From contig DBUY01000016.1 in assembly GCA_002308435.1 (NCBI GenBank), positions 1 to 17,608 of the forward strand: a stretch of 17,608 bases of DNA. Direction: 5' to 3'. The stretch's first letter is position 1, and each line of letters opens with the position of its first letter. Made by a program: the position numbers and the translations under genes. Of the stretch, positions 1-6,260 are shown one piece after another. The notes under the pieces are model-generated. The model searched no databases. It worked only from the letters and a program-made list of their open reading frames with translations, and had not been told where the DNA came from. Origin of the DNA: Proteobacteria bacterium UBA1278 (GTDB lineage Bacteria > Pseudomonadota > Gammaproteobacteria > Comchoanobacterales > Comchoanobacteraceae).

Positions 1-1
1 C

Positions 2-193
2 AATAGCTGTTCTGCTTATCGTGAGTTTCGAGCAGCGCGATTAGCCTGTCGTAATAGTGATCGTTGTCTTGAGGGACTTGAACTTTTGGATCACATAGCC
101 ACACGTTATGCTGAAGACAAGCAGTACAGTCATCGAATTGTACGACTCGTGAATCAGTACAACATGCAGCGTTTTGATCATATTGCAATCTAA
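2..193 (+). CDS. 3' end of an unidentified gene (5' truncated)
   Basis: A reading frame is open from the left edge to a TAA at 191-193, giving 63 visible C-terminal residues. The composition is that of a soluble helical protein, rich in Arg, Glu, Asp, Gln and His, with short pieces such as YREFRAARLACR and LVNQYNMQRFDHIAI. I do not recognise the family. The opposite strand also carries an open frame (41-250), but its hydrophobic translation is what the complement of such a charged protein would give, and it lacks a ribosome site. The gene ends 127 bases before the preferred ubiA start, and ubiA seems to have its own promoter, so an operon is not required. The call rests on frame openness and composition only. 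Confidence 0.55.
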   Translation, partial: NSCSAYREFRAARLACRNSDRCLEGLELLDHIATRYAEDKQYSHRIVRLVNQYNMQRFDHIAI

Positions 194-273
194 ACGAAAT
201 GCTATGAACACAACCGCAAAAGGCGTCAACAAAAACACGATGTAAAACATCGGACGCTTGTCTTCTGACGAGA

Positions 274-301
274 CTGATTATAGAATCAAAGCAGCTATAA
301 T
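274..301 (+). promoter_or_regulatory. Putative sigma70 promoter of ubiA
   Basis: A perfect -10 hexamer TATAAT lies at 296-301, with a weaker -35 CTGATT at 274-279 and a 16-base spacer. Transcription would start near 308, downstream of the TTG at 258 but upstream of the ATG at 321. This supports the ATG as the ubiA start. Read by eye, not tested. Confidence 0.45.
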
Positions 302-320
302 AACTTTCGGTGACCAGATC

Positions 321-1184
321 ATGCGCTCGACCAGCTTGGGCCGACAGCTATGGGCCATCACACAGTTGACTCGACTCGATAAACCATGGGGAACCGTGCT
401 ACTCCTTTGGCCAACCATGTGGGCGTTGTGGTTGGCAACCGAAGGCATCCCCCCTTATCACTTGCTCGGGATTTTTTTGTGTGGCGGCGTGTTTATGCGA
501 GCGTGTGGGTGTGTTTTAAATGATGTCTGTGATCAAGATATCGATGTTAACGTTGATCGCACCAAGGGTCGCCCACTGGCTAGCGGTCATCTATCAACAA
601 AAACCGCGTTGCTAGTCGCAATAGGGCTAGCGGGTCTAGCGGCTGGATTATTATGGTTTCTCAATCGAACAACACAATGGCTAGCGGTCATTGGTATCAT
701 CCTAACCATGATTTACCCAACGACAAAGCGCTGGTTAACCTGTCCACAGTTATTTCTTGGCATGACTTTTGCATGGGGAATTCCAATGGCCTTCGCCGCG
801 AGTGGACACGCTCTTGGCTACACATGCTGGCTACTGTATGCTGCCACCGCGTGCTGGATTGTTGGTTATGACACCATCTATGCAATGCAAGATTTGGAAG
901 ACGACCGAAAATTAGCAATTCATACGCTACCAAAATACCTCAATGGCGACATATTCTGGCTCACATCTGGTCTATATGGTGTTTTTTGGTTGGTATTAGG
1001 TGCAATTGGTGCGATGTTAGCATTCAATCATTACTTCTATGTGGGTTGGCTATTCGCTGGTTATCTGTTGCTGGCACAACTAATGGTGCTCAAATCAGGG
1101 CATGGTCAATACTTAGCGGCATTTAAGAGTAACCAATGGGTTGGGTTTTGGTTGTGGTTAGGGGTTGTATTGGGCACATTTTGA
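321..1184 (+). CDS. ubiA: 4-hydroxybenzoate octaprenyltransferase UbiA
   Basis: Integral membrane prenyltransferase that joins a polyprenyl diphosphate tail to 4-hydroxybenzoate, the first membrane step of ubiquinone synthesis. With the ATG at 321 it has 287 residues, close to the usual 290. It begins in the family pattern (TRLDKPWGTVLLLWPTMWALW, roughly residues 17-37). Both Mg-diphosphate binding motifs are present: NDVCDQDID at 67-75 and DTIYAMQDLEDD at 184-195. The rest is a series of hydrophobic helices. The frame extends upstream to a TTG at 258, but the likely promoter -10 at 296-301 lies inside that extension and homologues do not have it, so I prefer 321. No strong Shine-Dalgarno is seen before either start. 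No ubiC is visible next to it. The identification is secure; only the start is uncertain. Confidence 0.95.
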   Translation: MRSTSLGRQLWAITQLTRLDKPWGTVLLLWPTMWALWLATEGIPPYHLLGIFLCGGVFMRACGCVLNDVCDQDIDVNVDRTKGRPLASGHLSTKTALLVAIGLAGLAAGLLWFLNRTTQWLAVIGIILTMIYPTTKRWLTCPQLFLGMTFAWGIPMAFAASGHALGYTCWLLYAATACWIVGYDTIYAMQDLEDDRKLAIHTLPKYLNGDIFWLTSGLYGVFWLVLGAIGAMLAFNHYFYVGWLFAGYLLLAQLMVLKSGHGQYLAAFKSNQWVGFWLWLGVVLGTF

Positions 1185-1185
1185 G

Positions 1186-1229
1186 TGTGGTCACAAAAAC
1201 ATTAAGACGCCAATCGTAAGCAAGGCGTT
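1186..1229 (+). repeat. Intergenic repeat copy A after ubiA
   Basis: Two bases after the ubiA stop lies TGTGGTCAC (1186-1194), followed at 1205-1227 by AGACGCCAATCGTAAGCA and AGGCG. A related arrangement occurs after the metK stop (11017-11089). GACGCC (1206-1211) can pair with GGCGTT (1224-1229) as a small hairpin, but no T-run follows, so it is not a classical terminator. With two copies only, chance resemblance is possible. Confidence 0.3.
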
Positions 1230-1344
1230 CTTGATAGAATAATGGGATGAAAAGCGCCTTCTACACAACTCAGCACACCGTGTGCCAGGCGAACCTATTG
1301 ATCAAACGAAGACAAGCCACATCTCCTATGGCCAATATCCAGAA

Positions 1345-2139
1345 TTAACTGGGACTAGGCGAATCGTTGTTAGATTCTGGCGGCGTCTTTCCAAATAGCT
1401 TTCTCAGAAAAACAGCGGCAGCAACCCCAGCCAGCGCTATACCCCCAACAAGCTGAGCAGATGTTGAAGGTTTATCTTTCTGAAAGTCAAATGGACGCCA
1501 CTCTGGGCGATAGTCCGCTTCGAGCCGGTTGGTATTGGAATCTGGGCTAGCTATCTGAAGCGGTGGAGAAGTTGTTGGTAGGTTCAGATTGGCACAAAGC
1601 GTATTGAAGTCATCTTTCTGTGCTTCGAGAACCACTTCACGTGCTGTGAATTCACGCTCGAATTCGTTACGCATGGATTCCAACTCAATTTCACCGATAT
1701 CTTTCTCAAGTTCAGCGGCAACTTGAGTAAGATGTTCACCACGCCATTTGACAACTCCTGCTTCGACACTATCGACACTATCAATGCTTCCGTTTTTTTT
1801 GACCTGGCGTTTAATTTCTTTTCTTAAGAATCCACGTAACTTATCAAATTCGCCTTTATTTAGGTTTGCCTCTCTGATTGTCATCAGCGCATTTTGATAA
1901 TTCATACCAGGATAGTTGCGTTCAATTTCTTTACCACTAGCAATAAACCAGCGATGAAGGTCTTGCGCAACCTGATCTTTCCAGCCATCACCTAACCGAT
2001 TCACTTCATCATGTAACAGATCATCATAGAGCACAAATACGCTGCGTACAGCTTCTGTTACAGCACTAAATTTATCCGTTTTTTTCAGTAGGTCGTTTCG
2101 AATTCGATTACTTTTACCTTGGTTATACTTTGGTTTCAT
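1345..2139 (-). CDS. Tail-anchored coiled-coil protein of unknown function
   Basis: 264 residues from an ATG at 2137-2139, chosen because GGAGGA lies 6 bases upstream. An in-frame ATG nine codons earlier has no such site. The N-terminal 180 residues are charged and probably helical, with Glu/Lys-rich stretches around 95-180 suggesting coiled coil. Residues 185-225 are Pro/Ser/Asn-rich and probably disordered. One hydrophobic segment at about 229-246 (QLVGGIALAGVAAAVFL) is followed by RKLFGK and a short polar tail. This makes a C-tail-anchored protein with most of its mass on the cytosolic face, or in a host cytosol if it were exported. I do not recognise a family. It converges on ubiA and diverges from the unknown gene at 2344. 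The coding assignment is firm; any function is unknown. Confidence 0.8.
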   Translation of the reverse strand: MKPKYNQGKSNRIRNDLLKKTDKFSAVTEAVRSVFVLYDDLLHDEVNRLGDGWKDQVAQDLHRWFIASGKEIERNYPGMNYQNALMTIREANLNKGEFDKLRGFLRKEIKRQVKKNGSIDSVDSVEAGVVKWRGEHLTQVAAELEKDIGEIELESMRNEFEREFTAREVVLEAQKDDFNTLCANLNLPTTSPPLQIASPDSNTNRLEADYRPEWRPFDFQKDKPSTSAQLVGGIALAGVAAAVFLRKLFGKTPPESNNDSPSPS

Positions 2140-2145
2140 GAGTAG

Positions 2146-2151
2146 TCCTCC
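2146..2151 (-). promoter_or_regulatory. Strong ribosome binding site deciding a start
   Basis: On the minus strand GGAGGA sits 6 bases before the ATG at 2137-2139. It fixes the start of the tail-anchored protein there rather than at the upstream in-frame ATG (2164-2166). Confidence 0.7.
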
Positions 2152-2289
2152 ATACTTATTGTTCATATAGTATGAAAATCCATAAATTTCCTAGAAGATT
2201 TCAATTTTCTACAGCACTGTATAGTTCAGATCGCTCGGTGTTGTGGTAGAGGATCGTCATACAATAGATCAAGTATAACACGATGATTT

Positions 2290-2318
2290 ATGATAGATTT
2301 CTAAAGATCTGCTATAAG
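2290..2318 (+). promoter_or_regulatory. Putative sigma70 promoter of the 2344 gene
   Basis: ATGATA (2290-2295), a 17-base spacer, and TATAAG (2313-2318). Transcription would begin near 2325, giving a very short leader before the TTG at 2338 or ATG at 2344. Confidence 0.45.
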
Positions 2319-2343
2319 AGAGTAAAGAATAATATGATTGCAA

Positions 2344-3078
2344 ATGATTTTAACAACTATTAGTGCAATCGCTGGAATTTCAGCAGCGTGTGCTTACATC
2401 AACCAGACGATCACTCGAACTAGTCCTCTCCTCTCGACATTAGAGAAGCTAACGATGCAGGCGTGGATTAATCAGTCTGACGCAGAGCAAGCGCTTCTGA
2501 TACGCAACTTGTTGATCACCCCAGAGGTTCAGCGAGCCCTGCTCAATCAGCACACAACAGCACCTTTTATCGAGTTTTTTAGTAAAGATGACCCAATAGA
2601 TGAAAAAATACCGAAGCTCATCAAGATTTATATCGACGCATCGAACAGGCAGCAGGCAGAGCAAAAAGCGAGCGTCATTTCAGCCTGTGCGCCTGCCGTC
2701 TACTTTATGCTAGATCACTTATTTTCAGCAACGAATAACTACACAAAGGATCATTTAATCACAGCAATCATGGCATCAACAAGCCCTGATGTGCTCATGG
2801 GCTATCTAGACCGAAAAGGACACCATATCACTGAACAACACGCTGAGTTTATACAAGCACATATCCATAAAATGAGACAGGGTAGTGCTGAGCAATCACC
2901 AAGAACGGTGACCGCATCTCGTGAGAGTCGATTAAAAGTGTCACAGATAAACAGTCAAAACCATATTCACAAAATGTCGATTACCAGGATGGACACAGAG
3001 GAAAAGTCGCGCGCCCCAGACCAGGCACACCATGAAAAAAATCGTCAGCCTAAAGCGCCGCCATCGCCTGCTGAATAG
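2344..3078 (+). CDS. Unknown protein with N-terminal hydrophobic segment
   Basis: 244 residues from ATG 2344; an in-frame TTG at 2338 would add two. No good Shine-Dalgarno is present, so the start is uncertain. Residues 2-18 (ILTTISAIAGISAACAY) form a hydrophobic N-terminus that could be a membrane anchor or signal sequence. The following 150 residues look globular and helical, and the C-terminal 70 are polar, basic and low in complexity (Ser, Arg, His, Lys, Pro). I recognise no family. Its last 29 bases overlap the 3' end of hemL on the other strand, so the final residues (around QPKAPPSPAE) are encoded antisense to the hemL C-terminus. This may mark an extension by stop-codon loss. It diverges from the tail-anchored protein gene, and both may be lineage-specific. 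Confidence 0.7.
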   Translation: MILTTISAIAGISAACAYINQTITRTSPLLSTLEKLTMQAWINQSDAEQALLIRNLLITPEVQRALLNQHTTAPFIEFFSKDDPIDEKIPKLIKIYIDASNRQQAEQKASVISACAPAVYFMLDHLFSATNNYTKDHLITAIMASTSPDVLMGYLDRKGHHITEQHAEFIQAHIHKMRQGSAEQSPRTVTASRESRLKVSQINSQNHIHKMSITRMDTEEKSRAPDQAHHEKNRQPKAPPSPAE

Positions 3079-4324
3079 CATCGCAGGTATGTCGTAGTTC
3101 AACGTCGCCATGCGCACCAGAGACAAAACACGCTTCGTAAGCAGATGGTGGGAGATAAACACCCTGTGCGAGCATAGACTGAAAGAATTGAGCAAAACGT
3201 TTAGTATCTGATTGACAAGCTTGCTCGTAGCATTGCACCGGGGAATCTGAGAAGAAAAACCCAAACATACCACCAACTGATTGTACCTGAATCGGTATAT
3301 TCAATCGCTGAGCGGTTGTTTGCATGTAATCGCAAAGCGCCTTGGTGTAGACATTAAGTTGTGAATAAAGCGCTGCTGACTTAGCTTGACAGATTTTCAA
3401 GGTTGCTAAGCCTGCAGCCATAGTCAAGTGATTACCAGAAAGCGTGCCGGCTTGATAAACGGGGCCGACGGGCGCCAACATTTCCATCAGCTCACGGCGT
3501 CCACCGAGCGCACCAACAGGCAAGCCACCACCAATGATTTTCCCAAGAATAGTAATATCTGGCTGAATACCATACAACGACTGTGCGCCGCCTAACGCCA
3601 CTCGAAATCCAGTCATGACTTCATCAAAAACGAGCAAACTATCATACTCTCGACATAACGTCTGACAAGTCTCGAGAAATCCTGGTTGAGGCGTAATGAG
3701 TCCCATATTGCCACATATCGGTTCAAGTAAAATCGCAGCGATATCGCGTCCATGTGACTGAAAACACCTTTGCAGCGCATGAGCATCATTAAAGGGAATA
3801 CTCAGCGTATCCTGGGTTACTGCATCGGGAATACCCGGAGAAGAAGGTATCCCAAGGGTTGTCGCACCGCTGCCTGCTGCCACCAGTAATGCATCGGTAT
3901 GCCCATGATAACATCCCGTAAACTTGATAATCTTGGGCCGCTTTGTGGCTGCGCGCGCTAACCGAACCGCAGTCATAGCTGCTTCGGTACCTGAGTTGAC
4001 CATGCGTAACATTTCAATCGAGGGCATGATTGACGTAATCAGTGTGGCCAATTCGACCTCGAGTGGGTTACAGGTACCGTAGGTGAGTCCCTGAGCAGCT
4101 TGTTCCTGAATAGCTTGAACAACCTCTGGATGACTATGCCCAAGAATCATTGGCCCAAATCCACCGACATAATCAATAAATTGCCGATTAGAGGCATCAT
4201 TCAGGTAAGCACCCTGTGCACCCGTAATATAAAGCGGCTCGCCGCCCACAGATTGAAAAGCGCGTACTGGAGAATTGACGCCACCTGGCATAAGCGTTTG
4301 TGCAGTAGCAAAAAGTGTTGTCAT
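3050..4324 (-). CDS. hemL: Glutamate-1-semialdehyde 2,1-aminomutase HemL
   Basis: Cytosolic PLP enzyme that converts glutamate-1-semialdehyde to 5-aminolevulinate in the C5 pathway to haem. It has 424 residues, against about 426 in E. coli. Visible signatures are GGVNSPVRAF near the N-terminus, SGTEA at 111-115 (cofactor phosphate contact), CYHGH at 138-142, DEVMTGFR at 234-241 and the PLP-lysine K262 in ILGKIIGGGLPVGA. The gene is divergent from rubredoxin and the hydrolase, and its 3' end overlaps the unknown gene at 2344 by 29 bases. The ATG is at 4322-4324; no strong Shine-Dalgarno is visible, and a promoter is proposed at 4375-4403. The identification is secure. Confidence 0.97.
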   Translation of the reverse strand: MTTLFATAQTLMPGGVNSPVRAFQSVGGEPLYITGAQGAYLNDASNRQFIDYVGGFGPMILGHSHPEVVQAIQEQAAQGLTYGTCNPLEVELATLITSIMPSIEMLRMVNSGTEAAMTAVRLARAATKRPKIIKFTGCYHGHTDALLVAAGSGATTLGIPSSPGIPDAVTQDTLSIPFNDAHALQRCFQSHGRDIAAILLEPICGNMGLITPQPGFLETCQTLCREYDSLLVFDEVMTGFRVALGGAQSLYGIQPDITILGKIIGGGLPVGALGGRRELMEMLAPVGPVYQAGTLSGNHLTMAAGLATLKICQAKSAALYSQLNVYTKALCDYMQTTAQRLNIPIQVQSVGGMFGFFFSDSPVQCYEQACQSDTKRFAQFFQSMLAQGVYLPPSAYEACFVSGAHGDVELRHTCDAIQQAMAAL

Positions 4325-4374
4325 AAAACAAGATCGTATTTAATAAGCGTTTATTTTACCACTTTTGGCGGGTA

Positions 4375-4403
4375 ATGATATAAAAATAGGGATGAACATA
4401 CAA
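4375..4403 (-). promoter_or_regulatory. Putative sigma70 promoter of hemL
   Basis: On the minus strand TTGTAT (4398-4403), a 17-base spacer, and TATCAT (4375-4380), 50 bases upstream of the hemL ATG. The -10 is a 5/6 match, the -35 weaker. Confidence 0.45.
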
Positions 4404-4492
4404 TATAGAGCGGTATTTCCATGATATGGGCATTAATCCGATCAGACAAAACTACAAACGAAGATGATTTTCTCGGTTAGTCAGAAAATACC

Positions 4493-4521
4493 TTGATATG
4501 TCCAATGAAAAAAGCTAGTTT
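4493..4521 (+). promoter_or_regulatory. Possible promoter of the rubredoxin-hydrolase pair
   Basis: TTGATA (4493-4498) is a 5/6 match to the -35 consensus. Seventeen bases later the -10 TAGTTT (4516-4521) is poor. It is the best candidate in the 225-base gap between the divergent hemL and rubredoxin genes. Confidence 0.25.
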
Positions 4522-4549
4522 CTTTGTGTACTGAAATGGAAGTAGCGCT

Positions 4550-4714
4550 ATGGCCAAGTATATTTGCGTCATTTGTAGTTTTATTTATGACGAAGATGAG
4601 GGGCATGAGCTTGATGGAATTGCGCCTGGGACTTTGTGGAAGGATGTGCCCGACGATTGGTATTGCCCTGATTGCGGTGCGACAAAAGATGATTTCGAGC
4701 TCATGGAATCATAG
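4550..4714 (+). CDS. rubA: Rubredoxin
   Basis: A 54-residue Fe(Cys)4 electron carrier. The metal ligands are Cys6 and Cys9 (CVIC) and Cys39 and Cys42 (CPDC). Between them lie the family features IYDEDEG, a GIAPGT loop and the WYCPDC turn. Length and spacing are those of a classical single-domain rubredoxin. One oddity is Ser10 directly after the second cysteine, where glycine is usual. The ATG at 4550 is preceded by GGAAG at moderate distance. Its stop codon overlaps the AGGAG ribosome site of the next gene, so the two are probably translated from one message. Rubredoxins pass electrons to oxygenases, reductases or peroxide-detoxifying enzymes; the partner is not visible here. The gene is divergent from hemL. 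Confidence 0.93.
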   Translation: MAKYICVICSFIYDEDEGHELDGIAPGTLWKDVPDDWYCPDCGATKDDFELMES

Positions 4715-4724
4715 GAGATAGGGA

Positions 4725-5390
4725 GTGCAACAGCGGTTACTGGCCCATGAAATGGCAATCAGTGTGAGAGGAGCAAGCGGATTAATACAAGCTGGCTACA
4801 CGAAGGGGACAAACCACAGCATAGGTGTGGTAATCTGCCATCCGCACCCAAATCATCAAGGCACAATGTTCAACAAAGTCATCACAACGGCAACAAAAGC
4901 AGCTATTGAAAATCAGCTAAATACACTTCGTTTCAACTATCGAGGCGTTGGTGCCAGTGAGGGGGTCTATGGTGATGTGGTCGGTGAAACACATGACGCA
5001 GTAGCAGCAGGCCAATGGCTGCTCAACGAACGACCGTGCCAACATTTATGGTTGGTTGGGTTCTCGTTTGGGGCGGCAATTGCTTATCATGCGCAATCAC
5101 AGCTACCAACCTGTGGAGTCATATTAATTTGTCCAAGCGTCGAGAAAATGGCGTTTAAATCGATCCCATCAGCTCCCCTACATGTGATTCAAGCAGAAGA
5201 AGACGAGCTGGTTTCAACAAAAGCAGTATCGTCATGGTGTGAGCAGCAACCCGAGGTGGATTACCACATTTTGAGAGGAGCCAGTCACTTTTTTCACGGT
5301 AAGCTGCCTGAGTTAAAAGATATGCTGATGAAAATTATAGGTAACAGTCTCGAGAAGCCACTGGATATATCAAGACCACACAGAAAATAA
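4725..5390 (+). CDS. Alpha/beta hydrolase (COG2945-like)
   Basis: Predicted cytosolic serine hydrolase of 221 residues. The nucleophile is Ser114 in GFSFG (112-116), with likely partners Asp160 (AEEDELV) and His188 (GASHFFHG). The N-terminal HPHPNHQGTMFNKV (39-52) and the FNYRGVGASEG segment (70-80) are hallmarks of this family, whose members are annotated as dienelactone hydrolase-like or X-Pro dipeptidyl-peptidase-like; the substrate is unknown. The start is the GTG at 4725, ten bases after the rubredoxin stop, with AGGAGATAGGGAG just upstream. An ATG at 4752 in the same frame is an alternative. The tight spacing indicates an operon with rubredoxin. Fold and family are confident; the reaction is not known. 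Confidence 0.88.
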   Translation: MQQRLLAHEMAISVRGASGLIQAGYTKGTNHSIGVVICHPHPNHQGTMFNKVITTATKAAIENQLNTLRFNYRGVGASEGVYGDVVGETHDAVAAGQWLLNERPCQHLWLVGFSFGAAIAYHAQSQLPTCGVILICPSVEKMAFKSIPSAPLHVIQAEEDELVSTKAVSSWCEQQPEVDYHILRGASHFFHGKLPELKDMLMKIIGNSLEKPLDISRPHRK

Positions 5391-5395
5391 GCCCC

Positions 5396-5424
5396 TATAC
5401 AGCGTGTGCTAAATCCTATAGAAT
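5396..5424 (+). promoter_or_regulatory. Putative sigma70 promoter of the RMND1-like gene
   Basis: TATACA (5396-5401), a 17-base spacer, and TAGAAT (5419-5424), placed between the hydrolase stop and the GTG at 5451. Confidence 0.35.
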
Positions 5425-5450
5425 AAAACGATCTGAAACTAGATCCCACA

Positions 5451-6260
5451 GTGACTAGCGCATCCATATGTCACGCCGTCTGTCTTGCCGATTCATTTCG
5501 ACAAGAGCCGCTGCGTAAACATTTCAAAACAAAACAGTTCAAACAATCTGTGTTCAAGGCAGATCACTTATATTTAAAACACCCAGGGTGGGGCGAAGCC
5601 ATTATCTATCTTTACGGTTGTGCGGTATTTTGGGGCGTTGAAAGAAAAGAGATCAATCAACTCATTCGCACCCTGAAAACGATTAGTGTTGATCCCTACC
5701 TAGAGCAAGTAGACGAAGTCTACAATATCGCTAAAGGTGAAGAAACAGCAATCATAGAGAGCGATATTATTCTTGAGGGGGATGATATTGAGGCAAAGGT
5801 TGCAATTAGTTACGCACTTGCTCAAGCGGTTAAGCTCAAGCACTACGAAGATATCCTCACTGACACCATGCCAGATCTTCTCACACTACCCTCGGATCTG
5901 GCCAAAAATGGCCGCATACGTATCAGCAAAAAAAACGCCCTGAAGAAAACCGGCGAAATCTTTCTCGTACGCGCTCAAATCAATTTACACAGCGACTTAC
6001 TCGATACACCAGAGTACTTTTGGGAAAGAAGCGAACGAGAAGAACAAATGTATCATTTGGTTACACACGAAATGGAGCTTGGAAAGCGCGTACGCAAACT
6101 CAACCACCGATTAGATATTATGCAGTCCACGTATGACCTTCTGCGCACACATATAGAGCACCAAGACAGTCTACTACTTGAGCGAACCATCACAATTCTG
6201 ATTGCATTAGAAATCGTGTTCACGATTATCCAATACGTACGCCCTATTCATACGCTCTAA
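5451..6260 (+). CDS. RMND1/DUF155-family membrane protein
   Basis: 269 residues matching the RMD1/RMND1 (DUF155, COG1723) family by layout. An N-terminal domain contains YLYGCAVFWGV (53-63), followed by SYALAQAVKL (120-129) and the family-type TPEYFWERSEREEQMY stretch (186-201). Then comes a helical KRVRKLNHRLDIM region (212-224) and one C-terminal membrane helix at about 246-262 with a short tail. Eukaryotic members sit in the inner mitochondrial membrane and support mitochondrial translation; the bacterial role is unknown. The start is a GTG at 5451 with no clear Shine-Dalgarno, and the first in-frame ATG is far inside the domain. Its TAA overlaps the stop of the convergent acyl-CoA ligase gene by three bases. 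The family call is by motif recall and fairly confident. Confidence 0.8.
   Translation: MTSASICHAVCLADSFRQEPLRKHFKTKQFKQSVFKADHLYLKHPGWGEAIIYLYGCAVFWGVERKEINQLIRTLKTISVDPYLEQVDEVYNIAKGEETAIIESDIILEGDDIEAKVAISYALAQAVKLKHYEDILTDTMPDLLTLPSDLAKNGRIRISKKNALKKTGEIFLVRAQINLHSDLLDTPEYFWERSEREEQMYHLVTHEMELGKRVRKLNHRLDIMQSTYDLLRTHIEHQDSLLLERTITILIALEIVFTIIQYVRPIHTL

Noticed and set aside
41..250. Minus-strand open frame with hydrophobic translation
   Set aside because: It lies opposite a better plus-strand frame, has no Shine-Dalgarno, and its hydrophobicity is what the complement of a charged protein gives.
258..320. TTG-initiated N-terminal extension of UbiA
   Set aside because: Homologues start near the ATG at 321, and a perfect -10 box lies inside the extension.
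1247..1348. 33-residue plus-strand frame between ubiA and the tail-anchored protein
   Set aside because: Ribosome site too close to the ATG, length within chance expectation, and overlap with the 3' end of the opposite gene.
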